Shown piece after piece: positions 32,030 through 45,545 of a stretch of 64,000 bases of DNA. A program made the position numbers and the translations under genes. Position 1 is the first letter of the stretch. Each line of letters begins with the position of its first letter. Origin of the DNA: Ophiodon elongatus (lineage: Eukaryota; Chordata; Actinopteri; Perciformes; Hexagrammidae); the NCBI GenBank assembly GCA_016806645.1, contig JACSYO010000697.1, forward strand, positions 310,001-374,000, read 5' to 3'. The notes beneath the pieces were generated by a model, which was not told where the DNA came from, did no database searches, and saw nothing but the letters and a program-made list of their open reading frames with translations.

Positions 32030-34682
32030 GTGAGTTTGACAACGTCACAGGACACACCAACACCCTTCATGACACCAGAACCTGCTCACGTTGATTGCAG
32101 CAAGCGGTATTTAAAAACAGGATGCATTTACTTATCACTACTTTTATCACTTCAAGTTGAATGAAAAACATGTCCAAGTTCTGGGCTACTCCTTAAACCG
32201 TGCTGTGTATTAGAAGGAAAGATTGCATGGCTGTACTTTTGGAACCTTCACTCCCCATTTCGGCACTGCAGAAGCCTATCGCAAAATAAGTTAATGATTA
32301 CACAGAAACATTGTGCAAATACGAGACAGACATGGGCAAAGTGTGGTTGCTGTCTTCTTGCAAGTTGTTTTTATTTATTCAGACATACCCTGCTCAGAGC
32401 TGAGCCTGCTTGGGAGAGTTGAGCCAAAGTGTAACGTCTTCTCTTTTTCTGACAGTTATTAATCTGTCAAAAACAGCTACCCTCGTTGTTTTTGTTTATG
32501 TGGTTTCTTTTCAGATAAAAAAAAAAAACTGACACTTGTTTTAAGTAGATGCTGGAAAAAAATTCAGAGGTACATGCCAACCTGCAGTATTACAGGAATT
32601 TCAAAAGACGTATTTAAAGTCTCCCTCCATTTATTTTCTTCTTAACATCATATCCCCAGTACTCTCATTTGTTGGCGCTATGTGGGCAGGAGGAAATGCA
32701 ATATATCCTCCATTTCGTTGTGTTGTGTTATATATGTTATGTATTTTTAGTGTGTCGTTGGTTATGATCATTTGAACTTATTGAATGTGTCTTGGACTAC
32801 CCTGAAAAGTACTCTATAACTAAAATGTATTATTATGATTATGATTATGATGTCCACTAAAGCCCTTTGATGTGTTCAGTTTGTGCCCCTCTATTTTTGA
32901 TGACCAGGATCTACATGAATTACATTAGTTGGCTGCGCTACAAAGGCTCAGAACCCCGTACATTACATGTTTTCCTCTCCCTCCTCCATGGCTGCCTGAT
33001 GCATGCGACTGATCAAAAGAGATCACAAGCGCTGTCATTCAGTCAGCACTGATTCGTCATCTGTCCTCAGAATGTTTTATAACAAGTATATAACTTGGGA
33101 TATTTTGTTATTATACATGTCCTGAGGAAGTACTCCTCTCACACAGCAGTTACAGATATGTCGCCCGTGATATTTCTGTCAAAATACACGCAATGTTTCT
33201 GCGTGGTTGAAGCATTGCACTATGCAGGCTACGCAGTTTGGATATTATGCCTTATTGTCCTCACTGAATCCTCTCTGTGTCTTTGACTTCCTCGTGAATT
33301 TGAGGAGCTTCATGTGGCAGGTTGCCAGGCAGTCCGACTGGCAGTCATTTTATATTCCAATATTTCATCACGGCTTCTCGGTGCAAAACGGACCACGTTC
33401 ATTAGTTGATCACTTTGACTCTGGCACAGTCCAATGACATAGCGATGCCCTCTGCAAAAACAAGTTACACACTAATCACGTTTGTCCCCTACAAAGCGTG
33501 CGGACTGCATATGGCAGGTGAAAAAACATTAGTTTAATGCAAGTTTCATCTTGATCAAACAGTTGTGTCCTTAGCTGCAGATGGATTTGGATTTTCAGTC
33601 CAAACCCAGTTACCGTCTCTTCTACAAATAACGTAGCTGTCAATAGAGATCACTGTATGTGAAAGGCGAACCTGGGGAATTGAGGATTAAGAGAGCGTAG
33701 ACTGTACCGATTAACGGGACATATGGACAGTTGCGATCGTTTCATTTTTTTACAAAACATTATATTTGACCTTGAAAGATGAATATATTATCTAATTGTG
33801 TCTGTTTATTCAGTATTGGCTGAGCTCATGACAATTCATTAATCAAATGTAGTATTGTGTGATATTCAGAATCTGCCTCAGTCCTATTCATAGCAATAGG
33901 AAGCTTACTGATTATCTGACAAACCAAATAGGATAATTTACAGGAACCATGTAATGGCTGATGCACCACCGCTCAGTTAAGAGGACCCCCGGTTTTATTT
34001 GTGTCTGCAAGGAAGCAGTTGAACCATTTAAATCTTTTAGTCACCTGTAATTACCAGTAACAGTCATAATAAACACACTGCAAACAAAAGGACGTTCAGC
34101 TGGTTTAACTGAGCCCGTTTTAAGCTGCAGAAAACACAAGGACTCTGACCTGTTGAAGTGAGCCCCTTTGTTTGAAAATGCAGTGAAAAGTGCATCAGAA
34201 CCCCAAATGTCCTCTATCTTTGCTTTCCCCTCTGTCTCTCGCTAGTGGTGCATGTCACTTACCGATGCCTGTCATTTATTTTTGAACACTGCAGAGAAGA
34301 AACTAACTAGCTAAACTGTGAAGCGTAAATTCATTTTGCATTGCCTGAATAGAAAATGATTAGTGTCGTTCCTTTTGTAATGGGTCAATAGAAAATACTT
34401 CATACAAAATATCCATACTGCCTGTGGGTAGAATATTAGCTTCTGCAGGTTTTGTGGGTGCAATGCAGATAATTGTGCAACATGTGACCGATGCTGCCCC
34501 AGTCTTGCTTGTTTGGACCGTTTACTGGGACTGGTCCATGAGTATCTCCTTTGTTGCTTTACTTAAGGGTGCTACATTTTGAACTTCAGAGCCTCATATA
34601 GCATATAGAACTATACTGTGTACCTGAAGTCCCTCTCCCTCTGCATGTGTTGTTATCTGAGCGTCTCTGTGCTTTGTTGACT

Positions 34683-34817
34683 TAGCCGGGCCGGCTGCGT
34701 GTGCCCCACTGGCGAACTAGTGGCCGCCGCTCTTCCCTCGTACGGCGGGTACCCTTTGATAACGCCGCCCCGACCTACGAGATTGTTGCGGAAACGTAGT
34801 GCCCCCCCCCCCCCCCA
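34683..34817. other. GC-rich block ending in a C homopolymer
   Basis: About 118 bases rich in CpG (GCCGGGCCGGCTGCG, GGCCGCCGCTC, GTACGGCGGGTACC, AACGCCGCCCCGACC) sit in AT-rich intron and run into about 17 cytosines. I do not recognise it as a gene or repeat. Confidence 0.6.
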
Positions 34818-35374
34818 ACCCCCTGCCCCCCCTAAATTGTTTTAGCTCTGTCACCACTGTCGTCTGTTGTCTGAGCAACGTAAGCTGCTAGCTGCTGGCT
34901 CAGCCTTCTCCATGTTGAGAGCTGCATGGAAGCACTCGAGATGCTCTGATATTGAGCTCCTTTTAATAGGAGCTTTAAGAATTCTTGTTACGTGGTCATT
35001 GCTGATAAAGTATGGTCAATTCAAGACACAACATTAATTCAGTCCGTCTTTAGTGATGAAGATATATCTCAGATGTACTTAAAATAAGAAACTGGGCGAT
35101 GTAAAACTATGCCTGTTAATTTCATTGCAATTTCATTTTGACATTGAGATTTGTTGACAAGTTTATGCGATAACTGCCTTGGACCGTACTTGGGACATTT
35201 TAAGTCTTTATGTGAGGCTGCCAGTAAAAGCCTCCAAAGCCATTAGCCTGATCACAGTCTACGCCTTATGTTTTACAGTAAGTTATTACTATTATTATCA
35301 TCAGTTCAGTTTTGTTAAGTATTGCAAGTTTAGTTTTTTGTTGTTGCTGCACTTTTAAGCAAATCATTTAAACA

Positions 35375-35398
35375 TTTTTTTTTTTTTTTTTTTTTTTT
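35375..35398. repeat. T homopolymer
   Basis: Twenty-four thymines; could be the end of an old retroposed sequence, but no body was recognised. Confidence 0.95.
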
Positions 35399-35954
35399 GA
35401 GATGAAGACTGGCTCATTGACTCATTTCTATGACCCGGGTCTGTTTTGAACCAGAGGATCTGGCCCATTCACATGCTGGCCTTGTGTCTTGGCTGTTACC
35501 ATCGGGTTACACAGTGTGAGCATCAAGCAGCAGATTGCGCTGACGTAGACTGTCCTCGGGCGGGACGCGCGAGGGAGGATAGAAGGTGCAGGGTGTCGGC
35601 GTGACGGTGTTGACTAGACGCATGGCCCATCACAAGATGTGATTATTTCTTGGTACTGTGAGTTTTGAGTGAAGGTCAGCGCAGATGTTAATTGAATCAG
35701 TCACGGCTTACTGCTCGCCTCAGACGGAGCAGCCTCGTTTGAGTTGCTGGCTTGTTTGCAGGTGGCCCGATGCCAACACTGCTTTTTAGTTGGGGGAACT
35801 ACGTGTCAACTGGCCAGTACTTGCTGTCAAACTAAGAGAGTGAGATAATGAGGACGTGTAGATCTGAAAACTATTAGCCTGGCAGACATCATTTTTCTTT
35901 ACAAATGTGCTTGTAAAATGTTTTTGTTTTTTTGTCTGAAGAGCACATATTGAT

Positions 35955-35957
<3 letters not shown>

Positions 35958-36036
<79 letters not shown>
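35958..36036. repeat. (CA)n microsatellite
   Basis: About 39 uninterrupted AC units within the presumed plekha5 intron. Confidence 0.97.
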
Positions 36037-36039
<3 letters not shown>

Positions 36040-39000
36040 TCATTGTATCTTCCTATCTGCTGTGGCTCATTGAGGAGAGCGTAACGGGTCAATAGCACCC
36101 ACCCATTAGTCCTAATATATGGAACTTTTTGGAAGCCAGTGGCTTTTGGCCGCGGTCTCAACTGCTGCATTTGGCGATAAATCAGAGAACACTAAACTCC
36201 ATCCAGCCATTGGGCTGCTTTGGTCCTCCCCGAGCTGAAACAATACTCCACACTCCTCACAAGTCACCGACACTTTCTCCTTCAGATTAAACCTGTCAGG
36301 CTACTTTGTACCTTGTGTCGAGAGTTGGGAGCTCGGAGACAGTAGACTTACAGTATCTCTTATTGAACTTACACTTCTGTGCAAAGATCTGCAGCTGAAC
36401 AAGTGCCGCACAATTAATCAAATATGAAGTCCAATCACGACTTTGGCTTTCCCCCAATTAACTGAACATGCTCGACGTTAAAAAGGCGCACTACGCTTCC
36501 AATCAAATTGCTTCCTAAACTAACAGTTTATGATTGAGATGTTCTGGCTTCACTTTTGAGGGTCTGTCATGCTGCTGCTGCCTCCTAGTAGTTGATAAGT
36601 CAGCTAACTGTCTGTTTCTGCATAGGCTCTGTGCAGCGTTATCTGTGGAGAGTCAAGCCAAAGGACATTTTATTTTCCTGACAAATTTCTCTGGAACCCT
36701 CTCTTGGGTCTTGTAGTATTTTTTACGGCCGCGCAGAGTGCAGTATCTGTTCAGTTTGTTTTTGTTTGTGACGTAAACGGCGTTTTGATGAGACTGTGCC
36801 ATCTGGCAGATTAGTTTTTTTTTTTCCATTTTATCTTTCTTACACATTATTCCACATTTGAAGTGAAGCTTCACTTTGAACAAGATGGGGGAACATGATT
36901 TGGGCAACTGAACCAGCATTTTGTCAAAATGTTTGTCATTCACTGTCCGCTAGTGAGGATTGTTGACCTGTGACGACCTTTCAGGAGGGTGAATGAGGAT
37001 AAATGGGGTGAAATCAGTTTGACGGGAGCAAAAGGCTGAATATTTTGGTCGGAGAGCGATCACCCTAATTACTAAATCTATTATAATTGTCACCTCATGG
37101 ATGATGCAGGAGGTGTTTACAGGAATTATGTTTCTGCAAAGACAGTTGCAGATCTCCTGGCAGTTCCCTCTCATTGTTTGATATTCTTCTTGTCTCATTT
37201 ATTCCGTCTGGAAAAGGAGGGGGACTTCTGAAGTCAGGGCTTATTACGGTAGGTCACACAATCAGATAGCTAACATTTTGTTTTGAAGGCTAATAAGTGG
37301 GTAATGATTACAGTAATAGGCTCGAACGGCTGACCCTCACAATGCCAGAGCCCAAAAGTCTTGCTTTATTAGTGCACAGTTATTAATGTTTCATTTGGCA
37401 ACATTTTGTCAGCGTCCTTTGAGGGCAATTTGCCGCTTCCGAGTGCTCATCAGTATAAAGTGCGACTTAAAACATAAATATTGTACTCGTCTGCTCTGCA
37501 ACCACCACTTTCATGAGGCAGTTCACTTCCAAAGCTGCATAATTCATCACTCAGAATAGAGGAAAGCATGTCAATTGAAATTTAGCAAATTATGAGAAGA
37601 ATCTCTCCCGTGGATCTCTGTTTTGCTGTTGCTTCATTTTGTCCTTTGAAGGCCCACACGCTGGCTGACTGCACAGTTACAAGTAGGAGTATCGGGCTGC
37701 TCGCATATGGATCAATATTCAATTGTCACTTAAAGTCACATATGTTTTATTGATAACCTGTTAGAGCCTCTGTTTTTTTTTTTGTGCTGAAAATGACTTC
37801 GAAGCCTTACATTTCCTGAGACTAAAACTTTGCATAATAACTCGCATAAAAGTTCTTGTTTTCAAGACACAAACTGTTGAACCCAGAAAAAAAGATGATG
37901 ACATTTCATGATGCTGCTGTCAGAGAGCTTCCTCTAAAATCAGCAAACATGTGAGCAAACGGTTGCCCATTTAAGTTGCTGAGCACCGTGAGCACTCATC
38001 TGAAGATGTGTTTCCGGGCAACAGGCAACTGTGTTGGATGGTCACTCTCTTTTCGCTCCGTTTTCTATCTCAACCAACTCTTGAGGGAAATATTTGACTC
38101 TTTAGCTGCTCAATGCTAAAATATGAAAACAGCTGCCCGCGCCTGCCGAAAACGATGCGATGAGAGCGGGGAGAGTGAACCAGAACGGTAACATGTAAAG
38201 ATGCTGAAACGTCGGATGATGATTCTCTGTTGATCCGTTGCTACAAGTGACTCCTTTCACATCGCACCTTGTCATGTGAGCCGTTGTTGTCATGACATTT
38301 TTTAAAATCATTTTGTGGAATTTGCTTACTGGGAAACTGTTTGCCTCCACACCTAGCATAGTTCAAAATACCCTCCCATTCAAAATGCACTACACTTTCA
38401 GTATACTAAATGTATAGTTTTCTACTCGCATTCAAATAGTCGAATTCCCAAAAAGTGTCACTTCTCATGCCTTTTGTCCAAGGCAAGAATTCTGTTCTTG
38501 CCTCGCCTCTTCTCTTTCTAAGTTTCATCTCTGCAGATCCCGACACTTCAGAGACTGACACTTCAGGGCATCAGTGAAATGAGGCATCTTATCAGACATC
38601 TGAAGAATGGATTAGACTTCCAGCATAGGGGATTTGTTTTCATTTTCTTGAGTGACATCAGCTAAAGTGAGTGAAAATCCCCGATGCTAAGGGACAATCT
38701 GAGGAATGAACTCACATTGATTCTTATTTCTGTCTGTGTGGGTTTGCGGTGGCTTAATCTGTAGTTCTACCTGGAGTGTGATTTTAGAGTTTAGGTCTTG
38801 ATCTTTCAGGGCAAGCACCATGGGAGTCCGTCCATATCTGTCACAGACCCCTCCATACCTGTCAGACACACAGCGATGGCAGACTTTAAAGGCTCTCCCG
38901 TCTCTCCAGGGAATAAGCCGAGCTTCTATCTGTGCGCAAAGCCTTCTGTCAGACCTGATTATGTAACCCTGAAAATCCAGTCACAGTAGTGATGTGTGAG

Positions 39001-40682
39001 AGAGGTGACCAAGTGCTTGGATTTGGAATAAAAAACTAAATGCAAAATAATGTATATTTAACCCTTAAAGATCATAATTTGACTAATAGGCTAATTAAAC
39101 TCGGATCAAGTGCTCTCAAGTCAAAAGAAAGCTGTGACCAATCACAAGGCTTTTCTATTTTTTTTAAATCACGCTGTGATTAAGTGTTCTCTGCTTCCAA
39201 AACATGATCGCTGCTGCAGTAAAGCGCATTGCCACGAGACGGTTAACCTTCAGTGTAATCTAACTACATTCTCAGTATAGGGATCAATCCTGTTTATGCC
39301 ATGAGCATGGAAAACTCTTCTGATTAGCTGGCAGGTGAAACATTGTATATTGGGACACCTCAAGAAAAGCTTGAATCAACTGTTCAACGTTAAAGCACCG
39401 TTGCAAATCAGTGTGCATGTATGTTCTCTCTGTAACTCGGCCAGGTGCAACAGTGGCTCCATCTTTATAATATGTTGTGCATTTGATGCCTCGTGTAAAA
39501 AAAAAACTCATGGAAAATGGATTTACAATTCTATGAAAGGTACTAAATGCATCCCAAAAAAGTTTGGGACAAAACTAAAACCATAATAATGCACCATCTT
39601 TAGCATAGGCATCACATAGCTACATGGACATTTTGGGACAAGCAGAAACTGGCTATACTGTATACTATATCCTGTATATTTGTTATTGTCTAATAAAGCA
39701 GAAGTAGACCATTTTTACAGGCTACAATGTAGTATAAGGCAGCAACAATATTTAAGCTTCATACAATATTGCTTGTTAACTCCCACTGCTGAAACTAACC
39801 TCAAACCTATTCAAACCTAATTAACCTTATCCTGTGCAGAGTTGCTGGGGCAACGCTCACAAATGTTCTTCTTTTTGCATTTTCTTTCAATTTAATCAGC
39901 AGCAAAACAGCCCACTTTCACACATAGATGTGTCGGGCTCTGCCTTTCTCAGCGTGACTTTCCTGGCTGGTAGCACCTTGAAGTATTTTGAGCGATTTAT
40001 GATAAAGGCAACAAGAAGAGCCAATTTATTTCATTTGTTTTGCCGGAGCCACAGCCTATCCCTGCACACGTTAGGTGAGAGGTGTGTCGCACACTGGACC
40101 GCTCATCAACTCTGCCAGCACAAAGACGGACGGGCCCCATTCACACCTATGTGTAAATGAGTCGCCCGCGGAAATTTGAGCGGCCATAGAAAATCCACAC
40201 AAACAAGACAACATGCAAACGTCTATAAACAAACTTTAAAAGATGAACGGCCGTTTTTAAAGTGACCTTTTGGGAAAATATCATTGCACTCTGAGGGGTT
40301 ATCTCAGTGAGAGCAATGAACTCTCAAGGAAATACCACTCCGCCTTGTGTCATGCCGATCTTTGCCCCGATCTAATGTGTTTATTATTATTATTCAGTGA
40401 TTTAATGTAAGAAGTCTGATGAATAATGTGCCGTCAGTATTCAATGAAATAATCCTGGTGATCATCGTGATCATGAAGCCCACATGCAACCAATGTTTGA
40501 AAAGAAGTGTTGGTTCCCAATACACATGGACAACATTAACAAATGGCACACCAGGGACAATGCTTTATTCAAACTGCAAAGCTCTGAGAGTGTTTACTCA
40601 CCCCCTTTGGCAGGGGGAGGCTCTGATGGCTGTGGCTGCTGACTCACTAACTCTGTCAGTCCTCGGCACTCATGCGGCTCAC

Positions 40683-40684
<2 letters not shown>

Positions 40685-40715
<31 letters not shown>

Positions 40716-40737
40716 TGTGTGTGTCTGTGTGTGTGTA
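40685..40737. repeat. (GT)n microsatellite
   Basis: GT run interrupted twice by CTGT. Confidence 0.95.
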
Positions 40738-41346
40738 ATGTGATTTAAGAGAGAAACCAGTGGACCTGGATCTGCTGTACATCATCCCCGTCTCCAGCTC
40801 CGTCTCTCTCTGTTTTGAGGGCCGGGTGCTGACTGCGAGACAGACAGTTGACTCGGCGGGCTTTGAGCTGCTCAGACTGCTCTCACGCGTTTCCCTCTCT
40901 GTGGGGTCCCTGCCATCTGGCTAGCACTGGAAGAAAAGTGTGTATGTGTCTTGGTGTATGGATGCTGTGCGTGTGAACACATGTGTGAGAGATCCTCGGA
41001 TGTCAGCGACCGCCCCAGGTGCTGATTAAGACAGTTTCTCAGTGAAAATCCACATCAGACCAAGTCATCCCCGGCTGTTGTTCGTTATACTCTTGGCTAT
41101 CTATCCGACGTTTTTTTTGTGATACATTTGTTGTTTATAAATCGTGTGTGCTAATGTTTGCTTATTCCTCTTTTTCATCCGATGGGAAGGATTTTTTTTT
41201 TTTTCAGGGCTGAAAAACTAAAGGCAAGGCTGCTTTTAACAGGATCAAGAGGCTCTTTCTCTGCAGTGGTCCCAGTTGCTATCAGTCTTATTTTTTTTTT
41301 GTCATTTCTTGGCTGTCACAGTGTGCAACAGCCTCTGACAGCCATC

Positions 41347-41407
41347 TGAGAAAAGGTGCATTCTGTCAGAAGCTGTAGCGCACTCTGACAAAATGCACCT
41401 TTTCTCA
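41347..41407. repeat. Short near-perfect inverted repeat (hairpin)
   Basis: Arms 41347-41370 and 41384-41407 (24 bases each, one mismatch) with a 13-base loop. The right-arm sequence ACTCTGACAAAATGCACCTT also occurs at 1692-1711. It may be a small transposon end or a structured RNA. Confidence 0.8.
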
Positions 41408-44400
41408 AATCACATAATCTGTGCTATGATTACCACCCCGTACTAAAAAATATGTATGTTATCCCCAATACATAAAATTGATAGACTGTAGGCGTACCTT
41501 TTGGGTGTAGTAGGGGAGCATGCAGCCTACTGGTCCTAAAGCCTCTTAGTTGTGTGGTGTCTTTGATTTAAATGCTGATAGAGCTGTTGAAGTTGAGTAA
41601 TCCCTGTCGTAATCTGCAATGAGCCGTCCTTTGCTTATGGTTGAACCTGGGGACAGCTGCCTTCAGGGGGGTCATGCTGTTGGTCTGCTATTATTCCAAA
41701 CATTATTCGGTCTACATCTGAAGAACTTGGTATACCGGCCGTGTTACAATTGATTCCTCACTATTTAATATTTCCTAGGGAGCTGCTTTGCTTTGCCAGC
41801 TGCTTAAGTCTCGTTCTGCATTCTCTTCCATCAAGTCCACTCACCTTTATCTTTTATCCATAGAGTTGGAAAGTAGAGAGGGATATAAAGTTGGAGAGGC
41901 ACAAGTGAGAAAGTTTCTTTTGCAGCATATATGATCTTAAGCCACCGTAGTCTTCAGTATCCCGGCGGTTCTCTGCTCCCCTCTGATGTCAAATGTTGTA
42001 AATACCAGCCTGACTCACTGCTTCTAAAGGGCCTGCTGGATTGGGGAACTCAACATTGCTTCAAGTTAAAACTTGCAACCATTACAGTGCTCATGGCGAG
42101 ATACTGCAGAGGCAAAACAAGGGGCTGATCAGTGCAACTGCAGGTGGGAAGCAACTTGTATTTGCTAATGGAATTCCTTTACTTTGGTTGCACGATATGC
42201 TCTGTGATCTAGGCGATGGAGATCTCTTAAGCTCTTAAAATGGTACAGTTCCCATGGCAAAGTCTACACCTACTCAGGACTCACTCCATCTCTTTCATTC
42301 TCCCTCTGTTTCTCTTGTCTGTCTCCCCCAGTCTGGTGGACAGTGCACGGCCCAGTTGTTTTCCAGATGGTCTGTGATGATTAGGGAGCTTTTGGAAGCC
42401 GCCACTCTGCTCAAATGTTCTACAGCTGTGCGCTTTTGGAGCGTCATGTTAAAATGTCCACAGAGGGCTTTTGAACAGCGTACTGCTTCCTGAAACAAAT
42501 TGTTACAAATTCAGCCTCTTGAATTTGTCTTTATCCGCATCCAAACAGGCACTCATCACTCTCCTTTTTTTTCCCCTCTTCAACTGCTCCGCAGTGAGAG
42601 AATCCAAGCCTCTGCTTTCACAGTGATCACACCGTCATAAAAAGGGTTTCCTAATATATTGCAGCATGTCTTCTTTTCACCCTCTTCCAGAAGATTGAAT
42701 AAAGGGTGTAGTGCTATACTGATGTACTGGTTGCTGCCAAGATTTCAATTTAGCAGCAGCAGTGGAGGGATTAATATCGTACCCTCCTGGTCCTGTGGCT
42801 TTGGCTTATTCCCTCCCTCCTCCCTCCTGGCAACGGCGTCAGCTGTACCGTTCCCCCTGCAGACCTCACATGTCCCACAATTGTCTCTCCCCGGCACCTG
42901 TCTTTCAGGCGAGACATAATGTATACTATCAGCGGGGCATTGTTTTTAATCCTCTCACAATTCTCGTCTCTCATTGTCAGCACAAATGCTTTTGGCTCCC
43001 TAGGTGTGAGCCTTTGATGTGTTCTTGCCCGCCAGAACCATACAATAGTGAGTGTTTTGTAATTGACAGTAAGTGGCTGGCTGCCACATAAGTCGTTTTG
43101 ATAACTCTTACCTTAAATATAAAGGGTCTACTCACTTCTAGCAATGATCAGATGCACTGGTATGCTCCCTTTTCTCTCTCGTCCACCTCCCGTGCTGGCA
43201 CTTGCGGAAGCCAGTCATCCAAAGAGCCCTTATGTAATATCAAAACTGTGCAAAGGACTTCCATAGATATTCCCAACATACATCAATCCAAAGTGAAACT
43301 GCTTTTTACAGCCACTCATCGGGCCTCTTGTATGTCTGTGTGAACGTGGTTTAGTGCGAGGCCCATCGTCACTTGAGTGCACTGTAAATTCTGCTGCTAG
43401 ATGGGGCACTTGACAGATATAAATAGTAGCCAGGTCATACCGACTGCTTCAAATAGTACCAAAACCTCTGAGGTGTATTAGAACTATCAGACCGTTTATA
43501 GATATTTCAAAGTAATTTGGAAAATACACCCTGACAGTATCTGTGTATGTATCGTGTGTTACTTGCTGGGGATTTGGCTGTCTTTCTGGGGACAGGGAGG
43601 GATCCACAGACAGTGGCAGTGATTGGATAATACACTGCATTTATTGCTCAACTGTTGGGTAGTGACTCTTCTGCTGTCAGAGGCCTCTCCCACGCTCTGT
43701 CCTCGGATCTGGCCGTCCCTGCCTAAATAAATATTTGAACTCTGTGCCAAGTCTCATTGAATAATACCTGCTGTGATTGATATCGTACATTTGGGTTTCT
43801 CACAAGCTTAATGGCATCACTGGAGTTACCATCGGAAGAATGTGACACGGTGTGGTTAGAGTCACAGGAAACATCCAAAAATAGTTGTCCGTCCATTTCA
43901 AAGGAACACAAGCTGTATGTCCAGCAAACAAAAAACCCTGTAAAAAACCCTGTAAATGTGCAACCCTATATCTTCTGCTTCCCAGAGTTCTCGCCATTCG
44001 TTTGAGGTCAGGTGATTCACAGATAGCGGAAGTGAATATCACTGCTTGGGACGTTACCCCAATCGCTCGCTTCGGATGTTCGTCTGAATCCTTGGTAGCT
44101 TGGGTTTGCTTTTTCTATAGCAGAAGCAACATTTAAGGAATCAGTTTTTCCATCTTCCCCTCCTTGTCAGAATCCATTTGCTGAGGCTGAAGTGGATTTG
44201 ATAAAGCATTTGATAAAGCACTAGAATATTTCTTTATATTCATTTTGTACCTACCTTTATTTCTGAAAATATTCGGAAATATTTTTGCTTTATATATTTT
44301 GAATCCTTTCATTGTTTGCATTGGCTTTTTAAAAAAAAAAAAGAAAGTATGCATTTCCACCTTTTACAACACCTTACCACTACCACCTGTTACTGCACTT

Positions 44401-45261
44401 TGCAGTCTGCAGAAATGTGTTCCACTTTACCCCTCACTTATGCTCGTGCGCGTGCTCGTGAAACAACACGGCGCTCTATACCCATCAGAACATCACTCTG
44501 CCTTAGTGGTTAAAAACTCTGTAGGTAATCCTTTAAAGAGTAGGCGCAGTGAAATCAATCCTATCATTTGATACTGCATATCAGCCCTGTGCAGCAACCT
44601 GCGTTCAGTTTCACTTAGAGGGTTTGTGAGAGTACCAGAGTGAGTGGAGTGAGCCGACAGGGGCTTCATAACAGTAGTAATGGCTGCACCACATAGTGAT
44701 CCATCAGTCTAATCAGCTGTCAGCCCTCTGCAATATGTTTCTGCTGCAGTAGGGATGAATGTCTCCTGGAAGTCAAAGAGTCTGGTTTAAATATCAGCAC
44801 TACTTGCTCAAGGACAAATGCAGCCTTCTCACCTCTGTGCTGCTATTCACAAACTAATGTGTGCCGCCCCCTCCCCCCCCCTCCCCCCCTCTCTCTGGAT
44901 GAGGGGGAGCCCGTTGTTTTGTTTTTTTCACTGTAAGACCTCTGCTGGTGGTTCAGATAAACACACCCTCAACTCTGACTGTGATGTTGTGATTGCCTCT
45001 GCCTCTGTGCTTCTTGTGAAAGTAGCACGATTTAGTGGAGAGCGTTTCAAGACATCCACACCGTGCGACAGCTTTATTGCTGCCTGCCACCGGACTGACG
45101 ATGGTCCTTATTGAGTGTGTGGGTGGGTCTTATGGTGCGAAGGGTTGGGAAATATAACTGGTATAAATGTCACAGTGGTAGAGAGATGAGCCGTGATATG
45201 AATTTGACTGTACTGTTTGCACCAACATAAGAAACACTTAGCAATGCGATGCAATGTTTTA

Positions 45262-45545
45262 ATTGATTGACAGAAACTGAATCGGCAACTATTTTGACAA
45301 CCGATTCATTGTTTTAGTACTTTTGATGGTTCCAGGTTCTTGAATTGTGATAATTTGCTGCTTCTCTTGGTCTCATAGTAACTTAAATAGTTTTATGTTT
45401 TTAGGTTTAGTACTGACAAAACAAGACATTGGATGACATCACCTTGGGCTCAAGCATATTCAGATTTTTCATGTTTTATAGACTAAATGGTGCCATTAAT
45501 AATCAGATGAATTGATTGTGAACACAATTGTCAGTTACAGATCTA
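45262..45545 (-). mobile_element. Non-autonomous repeat, GGGCTGC family, reverse partial copy
   Basis: Reads GAATCGGCAACTATTTTGAC, TGGTTCCAGGTTCTTGAATT, GTGATAATTTGCTGCTTCTC and ACAAAACAAGACATTGGATG, the reverse complement order of the family seen at 31270-31857. Diverged and without a full terminus. Confidence 0.78.

Larger units (their letters stand above)
32030..40684 (+). other. Presumed plekha5 intron 3, part 1
   Basis: No exon recognised on either strand. It contains a GC-rich block at 34683-34817, a T run at 35375-35398 and a CA microsatellite at 35958-36036. The remainder looks unique. Confidence 0.6.

Noticed and set aside
42250..42493. Pyrimidine tract plus CCCCCAG followed by an open frame (SGGQCTAQLFSRW)
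   Set aside because: A good-looking acceptor, but the peptide matches no part of PLEKHA5 and no matching donor follows.
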